Below, piece by piece: positions 1 to 7,656 of a stretch of DNA of 64,000 nucleotides. Within the stretch, counting starts at the first letter, position 1, and every line of letters starts with the position of its first letter. Both the position numbers and the translations under genes were made by a program. This DNA is from Acidobacteriota bacterium. Its GTDB lineage: Bacteria; Acidobacteriota; Terriglobia; Terriglobales; Acidobacteriaceae. The stretch lies in assembly GCA_016196065.1 (NCBI GenBank), contig JACPYL010000010.1, positions 806,001 to 870,000 of the forward strand, in the 5' to 3' direction. Below the pieces are notes generated by a model, which saw nothing but the letters and a program-made list of their open reading frames with translations, was not told the origin of the DNA and searched no databases.

Positions 1-2
1 GC

Positions 3-809
3 GTCGATCCTGCCTTCCGCAAGGTGTGGCTCCTTCACGGCGTCAACCAGCCAAGCGTGGACGCGGATGACGGAAAGGCAACAGAGAAGACGAAAGAATT
101 CAGCAATGCTGCAACCTTCCGTTTCCGCGAGGGCTCCGGAGAACTGCTGGTGCACTCACTGTTGCCATGCGACCGCGTGGTTACGCGCCGCGGCGGCCAG
201 GGCGCCGATTTCTTTTGCCCCGGGGATGAACGTGGCGGCGCTTGGGGTAGCGGCGAAAATTGGCCGTTGGATCCGCAAGAAGGGTCCGAGATACCCGAGG
301 ATCCCAAGCTCCGGCGGATGTGGAAAACGTTTTGGGGCGCTGATTTTTCCAAGGTTCAGCCTTCGAACCGAAAGAATGTGGTGCCGGGCGCGTGGCGTGT
401 GGAAGTGTCGCCGGCGCAACCAGCGCAGGAAGACTTTTTCCTTCACGTTTTTGAAATTGGAGAGACCGGTATTGTTGGTAAGCGCACGGAGTTGATCGAT
501 GGAGCCAACTTTATCGGCGCTGCCACCGAGTCTGGGCCTTTCGCATTGTTCGCCAAGTCGGATTCCTCTGTGCTTGGCGGAGAAGCATATTTGCCAAATC
601 TCGCTTGCGATTCACTTGTTGTATCGGGGCTCCAGCCAGACACCGTGTACGAGCTGAGCTTTACCGGGCCGAACGTTGCTAAGTCCTCGGCGTCGCCGCC
701 GCCCGGTGTCTTGATCGATATGCTCCGGCCCCGCTCTAACAGCAAAGGAATCGTGCGAGTGGAAAAGCCCCACCTGGGCGATCTGAGTCTTCGAATAAAT
801 CGAGTTTGA
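3..809 (+). CDS. Heparinase II/III-like protein, C-terminal part (5' truncated by window edge)
   Basis: The reading frame is open from the first bases, so the protein begins outside the window; the GTG at 24 is an internal valine, not a start. About 268 residues remain, ending in TGA at 807-809. The fragment is rich in beta-strand-like segments and contains FRKVWLLHGVNQP, FREGSGELLVHSLLP, PGAWRVEVSP and LQPDTVYELSF. This resembles the C-terminal beta-sandwich of heparinase II/III-type polysaccharide lyases and related secreted proteins. The family call is from recognition of the pattern only; no catalytic residues can be judged because the N-terminal alpha-barrel is missing. No link to the next operon is evident, since a 231-base gap without genes follows. 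Confidence 0.5.
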   Translation, partial: VDPAFRKVWLLHGVNQPSVDADDGKATEKTKEFSNAATFRFREGSGELLVHSLLPCDRVVTRRGGQGADFFCPGDERGGAWGSGENWPLDPQEGSEIPEDPKLRRMWKTFWGADFSKVQPSNRKNVVPGAWRVEVSPAQPAQEDFFLHVFEIGETGIVGKRTELIDGANFIGAATESGPFALFAKSDSSVLGGEAYLPNLACDSLVVSGLQPDTVYELSFTGPNVAKSSASPPPGVLIDMLRPRSNSKGIVRVEKPHLGDLSLRINRV

Positions 810-1040
810 TTTTCTTCCCTTACCATCTGGACCAATGTCCAAAACCCTCGGGTTTTCGCTCCTGAGCTCCCAACCTAGACTGCCTTGAAGCCATGGAGCG
901 AACTACGACTGAAGATCGTCATTGGTCACCGAGCTACACGACATAGAGCACATCCAAACGTGACGACCCGCACAGCCTGACCGCTCATTCCACGTACAAG
1001 ATAGAAAATAGCGGGTTATTGAGATGGGTTCGGAGGGGAT

Positions 1041-2387
1041 ATGTCATTCAAGCGCGTTCTGATTCTGGGGGCCGCCGGCCGCGACTTTCATAACTTTAAT
1101 GTTGTATTTCGCAACAATCCTTCCTATCAAGTCGTCGCCTTTACAGCCGCCCAGATCCCTGATATTGCCGGCCGTCGCTATCCGGCAGCTTTGGCGGGTG
1201 AAGCCTATCCGGATGGAATTCCAATCGCGGAGGAGAAAGATCTCGAGAAGCTAATCCGCGAGAAGAACGTGGATGTCGTTGTGTTTTCTTACAGCGATGT
1301 GGCATATCCGACGCTGATGCACCTCGCATCTCGGGCAGCTGCCGCGGGAGCAGACTTCTGGTTACTGAGCGCTGAGCATACGCAATTGAAATCGTCTGTG
1401 CCGGTGGTTTCCATCTGTGCTGTGCGTACGGGATGCGGCAAGAGTCCATTGTCGCGGATGGTTGCTGCCGAGCTGCGGCGCGCCGGACTGAAGGTGGTTG
1501 CGATTCGCCATCCGATGCCTTACGGCGATTTGGCTGCGCAAGCAGTGCAACGCTTCGCTACGATCGCGGACCAGGAAAAGCACCAATGCACCATTGAAGA
1601 ACGGGAAGAATATGAGCCCCACCTCGTCCACGGCACGGTTGTGTATGCGGGTGTGGACTACGAAAAGATCCTGCGCCAGGCCGAAAAAGAAGCGGACGTC
1701 ATCCTATGGGACGGCGGTAATAACGACACGCCTTTCTATGTGTCGGATCTGGAAATCGTGGTTGCGGATCCGCATCGACCGGGCCATGAACTCGCTTACT
1801 ATCCCGGAGAAGTCAACCTGCGACGTGCGCAAGTCGTTGTTATCAACAAGGTCGATACGGCCACTCGCGAGAATGTCGAACTCGTGCGTCGCAATATTGA
1901 GCAGGCCAATCCGAAAGCACAAATCATCGAAACCGCTTGCCGGGTATCGGTGGCCGATCCCGCACAGATTCGCGGGAAGAGAGTGCTGGTGGTCGAAGAC
2001 GGCCCCACTCTTACGCACGGCGAAATGCCTTATGGAGCCGGCGTGGTGGCGGCACGGCAGTGTGGAGCGGCGGAACTGGTCGACCCCCGGCCGTATGCGA
2101 TTGGATCGATTCGCGGCACTTTCGAACGGTACACGCATGTGACGACTCTGCTTCCTGCCATGGGTTACGGAGATATCCAGCGGCACGAATTGGAAGAGAC
2201 CATCAATCGCACACCTTGCGACGTTGTAGTCATCGCAACCCCGGTGGATCTCGGACACATTCTGAACATCAAGCATCCGTGCGTACGCGTGGGATACGAG
2301 ATCGAAGAAGTAAGCCGTCCGGGCATGACGGAGTTGATGGCGGACTTCATTCAGAAAGTCGAAAAGCATCGGTTGGTGCATGCGTGA
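1041..2387 (+). CDS. COG2403 GTPase, cyclic 2,3-diphosphoglycerate synthetase-like
   Basis: A 448-residue cytoplasmic P-loop protein. The N-terminus (VLILGAAGRDFHNFN) is a Rossmann-type nucleotide-binding segment. A Walker A-like motif AVRTGCGKS lies at residues 127-135, an acidic WDGGNND motif at 223-229 and an NKVD guanine-specificity motif at 269-272. This matches the predicted GTPase family related to archaeal cyclic 2,3-diphosphoglycerate synthetase, at about the usual length. The start is the ATG at 1041 behind a GGAGGGG ribosome-binding site. It is first in a run with argF, arcC, a second carbamoyltransferase and rocD, so a role tied to carbamoyl-phosphate or ornithine metabolism is inferred. 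Its substrate is unknown; cyclic diphosphoglycerate synthesis in this organism is not established. Confidence 0.8.
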   Translation: MSFKRVLILGAAGRDFHNFNVVFRNNPSYQVVAFTAAQIPDIAGRRYPAALAGEAYPDGIPIAEEKDLEKLIREKNVDVVVFSYSDVAYPTLMHLASRAAAAGADFWLLSAEHTQLKSSVPVVSICAVRTGCGKSPLSRMVAAELRRAGLKVVAIRHPMPYGDLAAQAVQRFATIADQEKHQCTIEEREEYEPHLVHGTVVYAGVDYEKILRQAEKEADVILWDGGNNDTPFYVSDLEIVVADPHRPGHELAYYPGEVNLRRAQVVVINKVDTATRENVELVRRNIEQANPKAQIIETACRVSVADPAQIRGKRVLVVEDGPTLTHGEMPYGAGVVAARQCGAAELVDPRPYAIGSIRGTFERYTHVTTLLPAMGYGDIQRHELEETINRTPCDVVVIATPVDLGHILNIKHPCVRVGYEIEEVSRPGMTELMADFIQKVEKHRLVHA

Positions 2388-2395
2388 AGGCGAGA

Positions 2396-2455
2396 AGGTC
2401 ACAGGTTGAGGGATCTCGACGTTGTGGATCGTTTCAGCTCCCCCGACTGTGACCT
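2396..2455. repeat. Intergenic inverted repeat between the GTPase gene and argF
   Basis: Nine-base perfect arms (AGGTCACAG at 2396-2404 and CTGTGACCT at 2447-2455) lie in the 100-base gap between two co-oriented operon genes. Similarity extends imperfectly inward. The word GTGACCTGTCAC beside the right arm repeats the same theme. It is not followed by a T-run, so a rho-independent terminator is unlikely. It is the weakest member of the intergenic repeats described elsewhere in this window. Confidence 0.5.
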
Positions 2456-2487
2456 GTCACCGCTGAACTGAACATGGGAGTTTCGAA

Positions 2488-3447
2488 ATGCTCAGCAATG
2501 ATTTTCTTTCTATTCGTGACTTCAGCCCGAATGAGATTCGAGAGTTCATCGAGCTCGGGCGCCTGATCAAGTCCAACCCGGAACTGTTCGCCGGATCGTT
2601 ACGAGGCCAGACACTGGCCTTGATATTCGAGAAGCCCTCCCTTCGAACTCGCGTCAGCTTTGATGTTGGCGTTCATCAACTGGGTGGATTTTCACTCTAC
2701 CTGTCTCCGGCCGAGATCAATCTTGGCAAGCGGGAATCGGTGTATGACGTGGCCAAGAATCTGGAGCGGATGGTGCAGGGCATCATGATCCGCACGTTTG
2801 CTCACGAGATTGTCGAGCAGATGGCGGAGTATGCGCGCATCCCGATCATCAATGGCCTCACGGACTACAGCCATCCCTGCCAGGCGATGGCTGACTACCT
2901 CACGATGCTGGAGTTGAAGGGCGAGATTGCCGAACTGAAGGTGGCTTTCATCGGTGACGGAAACAACGTCGCGCACTCGCTGATGTTCGCGGGGGCGCAG
3001 CTGGGCGCGCACGTTTGGGTCGCTACTCCTCCGCAGTACGAACCGGAAGCGGCGGCGATTCGTTGGGCAACAGAGCGCGCGAGGAATACCGGCGGAAGTT
3101 GCACGATCACAAACGATCCAGTGGAAGCTGCCTACGATGCAGACGTGATTTACACCGATGCCTGGACCAGCATGGGACAGGAATCTGAAAAAGCGGAGCG
3201 CAGCAAAATCTTCCGGCCGTACCAGGTGAATAGCGAACTGTTCCGCCTGGCCAAGCCGGACGCAATCTTCATGCATTGCCTTCCCGCACATCGGGGAGAA
3301 GAAGTCACGACCGAAGTCATCGACTCCGTGCATTCTGTCGTCTTTCAGCAAGCGGAGAACCGTTTACACGCGCAGAAAGCAATCCTCGTGGAGTTGATGA
3401 AACACGAGGTAGCGGAACGGCTGAGGGCGACCGTGTTGCACGAGTGA
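2488..3447 (+). CDS. argF: Ornithine carbamoyltransferase
   Basis: Cytoplasmic enzyme that interconverts carbamoyl phosphate plus ornithine with citrulline plus phosphate. The 319 residues are the normal family length. Visible signatures are the carbamoyl-phosphate loop SLRTR at residues 51-55 (STRTR in many homologues), HPCQAMADYLT, the ornithine-binding DAWTSMGQE loop and the active-site MHCLPAHRGEEVT. The ATG at 2488 has GGGAG upstream. Because carbamate kinase and an ornithine aminotransferase lie downstream, a catabolic direction (citrulline to ornithine and carbamoyl phosphate) is plausible. No arginine deiminase is present in the window, so a biosynthetic role cannot be excluded. Confidence 0.95.
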   Translation: MLSNDFLSIRDFSPNEIREFIELGRLIKSNPELFAGSLRGQTLALIFEKPSLRTRVSFDVGVHQLGGFSLYLSPAEINLGKRESVYDVAKNLERMVQGIMIRTFAHEIVEQMAEYARIPIINGLTDYSHPCQAMADYLTMLELKGEIAELKVAFIGDGNNVAHSLMFAGAQLGAHVWVATPPQYEPEAAAIRWATERARNTGGSCTITNDPVEAAYDADVIYTDAWTSMGQESEKAERSKIFRPYQVNSELFRLAKPDAIFMHCLPAHRGEEVTTEVIDSVHSVVFQQAENRLHAQKAILVELMKHEVAERLRATVLHE

Positions 3448-3455
3448 AGTGCTGA

Positions 3456-3890
3456 GTTTCTTGTTTCTGGTTTCCTGTTTCTTGTGAGGGCATATGCGTG
3501 GACATCGCGACTTGGTGGCTTGGCAGAAGGCGATGGACCTCACGAAGAAGATTTACGTGTTAACCAATGCCTTTCCAAAGCACGAGGTTTACGGCCTGAC
3601 TAGTCAACTTCGGCGCGCTGCGGTTTCCATCCCGAGCAGTCTCGCTGAGGGAGCAGCCAGGAACGGACAGCGTGAGTTCAGCTACTTCATCAGTACTGCC
3701 CGGGGATCACTCGCGGAAGTTGAAACCCAGGTCGAGCTTGCGGTTTTCCTGAATTACATCCCGCAAGATGCCGCGAAAACCGTAATGGTATCCATTTCCG
3801 ACCTTGGGCGAATTTTGATCGGCCTGCGCAACTGGTCTTCGGGACCTCAAGTCAGCTCCGACAAGCAACCGGAAACCAGAAACAAGAAAC
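3456..3890. repeat. Inverted repeat pair enclosing the four-helix-bundle gene
   Basis: The left arm at 3456-3484 and the right arm at 3862-3890 are 29-base inverted repeats. The outer 20 bases (3456-3475 against 3871-3890) are a perfect reverse complement and the inner 9 match at 7 positions. The arms are built of stuttered words such as GTTTCTTGTTTCTGGTTTCC. The left arm starts 8 bases after the argF stop. The right arm lies inside the 3' end of the four-helix-bundle gene and encodes its last residues. The same words recur in the hairpin at 5874-5982. Confidence 0.85.
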
Positions 3891-3898
3891 TTGTATGA
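3494..3898 (+). CDS. Four-helix-bundle protein (S23-like, TIGR02436 family)
   Basis: A 134-residue soluble, mostly helical protein. The family pattern is clear: HRDLVAWQKAMDLTKKIY near the N-terminus, then LTSQLRRAAVSIPSSLAEG and FSYFISTARGSLAEVETQ. The family is related to proteins encoded in 23S rRNA intervening sequences and to the Avd accessory protein of diversity-generating retroelements; its general function is unknown. The ATG at 3494 follows GAGGG. The last residues, PETRNKKLV, are encoded by the right arm of an inverted repeat, and the stop overlaps the arcC start by four bases (ATGA). The gene separates argF from arcC, which suggests insertion into a metabolic operon. Any involvement in nucleic-acid handling is inference. 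Confidence 0.88.
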   Translation: MRGHRDLVAWQKAMDLTKKIYVLTNAFPKHEVYGLTSQLRRAAVSIPSSLAEGAARNGQREFSYFISTARGSLAEVETQVELAVFLNYIPQDAAKTVMVSISDLGRILIGLRNWSSGPQVSSDKQPETRNKKLV

Positions 3899-4884
3899 AG
3901 CCCATCCTGATCGCCGTCGGCGGCAACTCCCTCATCCGGGCGGGGGAGAAGGGAACTGTTGCTGAGCAGATGGCCAATGCGCGGCGCACTGCAGCGGCGA
4001 TTTGCGGGCTGATTCGCGACGGACATCGCATCGTGATCACTCACGGCAATGGTCCGCAGGTGGGCGCGCAGCTACTACGCTCCGAGCGTACTTCCGATCA
4101 GGTGCCTGCGCAGACTCTGGATGTGTGCGGTGCGGCCAGCCAGGGAGAAATTGGATATCTGCTCGCGCAAGCCATGAAGCGCGAATTGTCCGGCGCCGGA
4201 TTGGTCGTACCTGTCGTTAGTGTGGTTACGCAGACCGTGGTGTCCGCTTCAGACCCGGCGATGGAGCATCCTTCGAAGCCGATTGGTCCTTTCTATTCAC
4301 GCTCCGATGCGGAAGAAAAGAAGCGTCTCTTCGGATGGACGATCGTGGAAGACGCTTCTCGTGGATATCGCCGGGTGGTGCCCTCTCCTGAGCCGGTGGA
4401 AATCGTCGAGATGGAAGTCATCCGCAAGCTGGTCGACGCCGGAGTACTGGTGATCGCGTGCGGCGGTGGCGGGATTCCGGTCTTGCGCGCGAACGGTGGC
4501 CTGCAGGGAGTTGAAGCTGTGATTGATAAGGACCGGGCGTCGGCGCTGCTGGCCTCAGAACTTGGTTTAGATATATTCGCCATCTCGACCGACACGGACT
4601 ATGTCTATCTCGATTACAAAAAGGCAACCCAGCGCCCGCTCTCGTCTGTGACGGCTGCCGAACTCGGAAGCTACGCTCGGGCTGGCCATTTTCCGCCGGG
4701 GAATATGGGGCCGAAAGTCGAATCAGCGTTGCGCTTTCTTCGCGCCGGCGGCAGAGAAGTCATCATTACTTCGTACGAGCATCTTTACGATGCGGTTGGC
4801 GGCCGCGCGGGCACGCATATTGTCTCAAGCGACGCCAAACCAGTCGCGGCTGAAGCGGTGCACGATCACGTCCTACTCAGGTGA
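3895..4884 (+). CDS. arcC: Carbamate kinase
   Basis: Amino-acid-kinase-fold cytoplasmic enzyme that transfers the phosphate of carbamoyl phosphate to ADP, giving ATP and carbamate. The 329 residues are slightly longer than the usual 310-315. Seen are AVGGNSLIRAGEKGTVAEQ at the N-terminus, THGNGPQVG, the QGEIGYLLAQA helix, HPSKPIGPFYS and the C-terminal GNMGPKVESA. The start ATG overlaps the preceding stop as ATGA, so translation is probably coupled to the four-helix-bundle gene, and its own stop overlaps the next GTG start in the same way. With argF upstream it gives substrate-level ATP from citrulline. This placement is typical of arginine or ureide fermentation operons. Confidence 0.95.
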   Translation: MKPILIAVGGNSLIRAGEKGTVAEQMANARRTAAAICGLIRDGHRIVITHGNGPQVGAQLLRSERTSDQVPAQTLDVCGAASQGEIGYLLAQAMKRELSGAGLVVPVVSVVTQTVVSASDPAMEHPSKPIGPFYSRSDAEEKKRLFGWTIVEDASRGYRRVVPSPEPVEIVEMEVIRKLVDAGVLVIACGGGGIPVLRANGGLQGVEAVIDKDRASALLASELGLDIFAISTDTDYVYLDYKKATQRPLSSVTAAELGSYARAGHFPPGNMGPKVESALRFLRAGGREVIITSYEHLYDAVGGRAGTHIVSSDAKPVAAEAVHDHVLLR

Positions 4885-5870
4885 ATATGAATCACAATGT
4901 CACGATCGATGGAATCCTGGAACGGAGAGACTCGGACGTTGGAGTTGGACTGGAACTTTCTTCGATGAAACTTCGCCACGTTATCGAATCCCAGCAATTC
5001 ACGCTGCCTCTGTTGATGGATTTGTTTACCCGATCTCGAGGGATGGAGCGCATCGTGGCGCGGGGCGGCTCGTTGGATTATCAGAATCGCATCCTGGCGG
5101 CGCTGTTCTATGCTCCGTCCACGCGCACCCGATTCTCATTTGAAGCGGCGATGCACCGGCTCGGAGGTCGCGTCATTTCCACGGAGCAGGCGCGCGCGTT
5201 TTCATCCGCGGTCGAAGGCGAACAAGTCGAAGACACGATCCGCATTATTAGCGGTTGTTCCGATCTGATCGTGATCCGCCACCATGAAGAAGATGGCGCG
5301 CGGCGCGCGGCGGCGGTCTCACCGGTACCGATCATCAATGCCGGCGACGGCTGCGGCGGACAGCACCCTACGCAAGCGCTACTCGATCTCTACACGATCT
5401 ATCGCATGCGTCCCCTGGATGGTTTAAGCGTGGCGTTCATTGGCGAATTGGATCGAGGCCGGACCGTTCGATCGCTGGCCTATTTGCTGGCAAAGTTCGA
5501 GCGCATCCGCATCTTCTTTGTGAGCCCGCCGCAGATGCAGATCCAGCCGGATATTCTCGAATATCTGGATCGGCACAATGTGCAATACGAACTGGAATCC
5601 GACCTGAACAAAGTGGTCGGAGAAGTGAATGTTGTCTACCAGACACGGATTCGGCCGGAGCGCGCCGGTGATCCTGTATCTCGAATGTATTCGATCGATT
5701 CTTCGGTTCTGCAAAAAATGAAGGCGGATGCGATGATTCTTCATCCACTTCCGCGGACAGTGGAGTTGGATAAGACGGTCGACAGCGATCCGCGCGCCAT
5801 GTATTTCCGGCAGGCGACGAATGGTCTGTATGTCCGAATGGCGCTATTGACGATGCTTTTGGAACCATAG
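4881..5870 (+). CDS. Aspartate carbamoyltransferase-like protein with altered active site
   Basis: A 329-residue member of the aspartate/ornithine carbamoyltransferase family. The carbamoyl-phosphate residues are present: STRTR at 80-84, HPTQ at 162-165, GRTVRS near 193-198 and HPLPR at 288-292. By my manual alignment with E. coli PyrB, the position of catalytic Lys84 in the 80s loop is Glu (AVEGEQVEDT, residues 110-119) and the position of Gln231 is Arg (YQTRIRPER). Both residues normally contact carbamoyl phosphate or aspartate, so the substrate may differ. The GTG at 4881 overlaps the arcC stop; an ATG at 4887 is the alternative. Its position between carbamate kinase and rocD argues for a non-pyrimidine, probably catabolic role. 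I withhold the pyrB symbol for that reason. Confidence 0.82.
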   Translation: MNMNHNVTIDGILERRDSDVGVGLELSSMKLRHVIESQQFTLPLLMDLFTRSRGMERIVARGGSLDYQNRILAALFYAPSTRTRFSFEAAMHRLGGRVISTEQARAFSSAVEGEQVEDTIRIISGCSDLIVIRHHEEDGARRAAAVSPVPIINAGDGCGGQHPTQALLDLYTIYRMRPLDGLSVAFIGELDRGRTVRSLAYLLAKFERIRIFFVSPPQMQIQPDILEYLDRHNVQYELESDLNKVVGEVNVVYQTRIRPERAGDPVSRMYSIDSSVLQKMKADAMILHPLPRTVELDKTVDSDPRAMYFRQATNGLYVRMALLTMLLEP

Positions 5871-5873
5871 AAC

Positions 5874-5982
5874 CAGTTGCAAGTTTCTAGTTGCTGGTTT
5901 CTGGGGAGTGCGTGAGCACACGCCAAATGTAGCAACGTACTTATAGATAGACTGGAAACCAGCAACTAGAAACTCGCAACTG
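5874..5982. repeat. Long intergenic hairpin between the carbamoyltransferase gene and rocD
   Basis: Arms of 28 bases at 5874-5901 and 5955-5982 are reverse complements with a single mismatch, around a 53-base spacer. Within the arm the word GTTTCTAGTTGCTGGTTTC differs at only about three of twenty positions from the arm enclosing the four-helix-bundle gene at 3456. No T-run follows, so it is not a standard terminator. It ends 14 bases before the rocD start. Confidence 0.88.
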
Positions 5983-5996
5983 ACTTTGGAGCCCTT

Positions 5997-7211
5997 ATGC
6001 CCTTACTCGAAGAAAAAACTCCGACCCAGGAATTTATCCAGCTCGAAGAAAACTTCGGTGCTCATAACTATCATCCACTGGACGTCGTGATCGAGCGCGC
6101 CCAGGGATGCTGGGTGTATGACGTGGAAGGCAAGAAGTACCTCGATTGCCTGGCTGCGTATTCCGCGGTGAACCAGGGGCACTGCCATCCGCGAATTCTC
6201 CATGCCATGCTGGAGCAGGCTCACAAAGTTACGCTGACTTCGCGCGCCTTTCGCAACGACCAGCTTCCATTGCTCTACGAAGAGCTGCACAACCTGACCG
6301 GCTTCGACATGGCGTTGCCGATGAACTCCGGCGCGGAGGCAGTTGAAACTGCCGTGAAAGCTGCGCGCAAGTGGGGACATAAGGTCAAGGGCATTCCTGA
6401 GAACAAGGCAGAAATCATTGTCTGCGCGAACAATTTTCACGGACGTACCGTGACCATCGTCAGCTTTTCCACCGACGAGCAATATCGCGATGGCTTCGGG
6501 CCCTTCACTCCCGGCTTCAAAATCATTCCCTATGGCGACGCCGCGGCATTGCGCCAGGCCATCACGCCGGATACTTGCGCATTTCTCGTCGAGCCAATTC
6601 AGGGCGAGGCCGGGATCGTCATTCCGCCTGCCGGGTTCCTGAAGGAAGCGGCAGTAATCTGCCGGGAGAATCGTGTTCTCTTTATTGCCGATGAAATCCA
6701 GTCAGGGTTGGGCCGTACCGGCAAGCTGTTTGCATTTATGCACGAGGACATTCGTCCGGACGCGGTCATCGTCGGGAAGGCGCTCTCCGGCGGGTTCTAT
6801 CCGGTGTCGGCGGTATTGGCATCGAAGGAAGTGCTGGGCGTGTTCAATCCCGGCGATCATGGCAGCACGTTCGGAGGTAATCCACTGGCCTGCGCTGTGG
6901 CGCGTGCGGCGTTGCGGGTGCTGGTCGAAGAAAGGCTGCCAGAAAGGTCCGCCGAACTTGGAGCTTACTTTCTTGCGCAGCTGAAGACGCTGCGCAGCGC
7001 GGGCTTGAAAGAAGTTCGGGGACGTGGACTTTGGATTGCCATCGAGATGCACGGTATGGCGCGTCCGTATTGTGAGGCACTGAAGGATGAAGGCATCCTT
7101 TGCAAAGAGACGCATGATCACGTGATCCGGATTGCACCGCCGCTGACCATCACGCGCGAGGAAATTGACTGGGCGGTGGCGCGGATTCAGAAGGTGATCG
7201 AGAGGAAGTAG
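5997..7211 (+). CDS. rocD: Ornithine aminotransferase
   Basis: Class III PLP-dependent transaminase that converts ornithine and 2-oxoglutarate to glutamate 5-semialdehyde and glutamate. The 404 residues fit the bacterial RocD length. Motifs include the N-terminal [11 protein letters not shown], the cofactor aspartate motif [12 protein letters not shown] at 231-242 and the PLP lysine K261 in [12 protein letters not shown], followed by [10 protein letters not shown]. The ATG at 5997 has GGAG seven bases upstream. As the last gene of the carbamoyl-phosphate run it would consume ornithine released by argF. The next enzyme, pyrroline-5-carboxylate dehydrogenase, lies at 51430-53025. A related acetylornithine aminotransferase is less likely given the N-terminal signature and the context. 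Confidence 0.93.
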   Translation: MPLLEEKTPTQEFIQLEENFGAHNYHPLDVVIERAQGCWVYDVEGKKYLDCLAAYSAVNQGHCHPRILHAMLEQAHKVTLTSRAFRNDQLPLLYEELHNLTGFDMALPMNSGAEAVETAVKAARKWGHKVKGIPENKAEIIVCANNFHGRTVTIVSFSTDEQYRDGFGPFTPGFKIIPYGDAAALRQAITPDTCAFLVEPIQGEAGIVIPPAGFLKEAAVICRENRVLFIADEIQSGLGRTGKLFAFMHEDIRPDAVIVGKALSGGFYPVSAVLASKEVLGVFNPGDHGSTFGGNPLACAVARAALRVLVEERLPERSAELGAYFLAQLKTLRSAGLKEVRGRGLWIAIEMHGMARPYCEALKDEGILCKETHDHVIRIAPPLTITREEIDWAVARIQKVIERK

Positions 7212-7259
7212 CGAGGGCGTTGCGCGCTGTCGGCGTAGAATGGCCCACTGACCTCCTCG

Positions 7260-7625
7260 ATGAGAACCGGCAAGCACGGATTGCTAGCAGTTGGATTCTT
7301 CCTCGCAACAGCGCTGCTTTCAGCGCAGCAGAATTCCTCTCTCCGCACCACCGACACAGAAATACACTTCGTGGCAACGCCTGACGGACCGCGTCTGTTG
7401 AGCCTTTCTGCATCCGGTCAGCGGCCATGGCACAACCAGAACACGGAACCGCTCGCCGGTACTGCGGAAATCGATGGACAGACGCTCCCTCTTCGATGGA
7501 CTTGGAAGGCCAGCGCGACCAATATCCAACCCGAATCGATTTCCTATGTTTATGAATCCACCTTTCCACATCTCAGGCTGACCTGGAAATGGGAAGCGGT
7601 CCAGCCATGGGCCGGTCGAACATGA
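7260..7625 (+). CDS. N-terminal fragment of a frameshifted GH36-type glycosidase
   Basis: This 121-residue frame begins with a signal peptide (MRTGKHGLLAVGFFLATALLSAQQ) followed by beta-strand-rich sequence ending in LRLTWKWEAV, then meets TGA at 7623-7625. The continuation is in the +1 frame: GPVEHEIEIQNLESREVWI is readable from 7609 and runs into the 7657-9426 frame. One extra base (or two missing bases) around 7590-7612 would explain this. Together the pieces make a secreted glycosidase of about 720 residues with an N-terminal beta-sandwich. A sequencing error, a true pseudogene or recoding cannot be told apart here, although no obvious slippery run is present at the junction. Confidence 0.7.
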   Translation: MRTGKHGLLAVGFFLATALLSAQQNSSLRTTDTEIHFVATPDGPRLLSLSASGQRPWHNQNTEPLAGTAEIDGQTLPLRWTWKASATNIQPESISYVYESTFPHLRLTWKWEAVQPWAGRT

Positions 7626-7656
7626 AATCGAGATTCAGAATCTGGAGTCGCGAGAA

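Noticed and set aside
1498-2142. Long alternative frame inside the COG2403 gene
   Set aside because: It is rich in Arg, Ser and Trp, as expected for an off-frame reading of a G/C-rich gene, and the main frame has clear motifs.
3456-3890. Classical insertion sequence
   Set aside because: No transposase is encoded between the repeats and I see no target duplication; the arms enclose only the four-helix-bundle gene.
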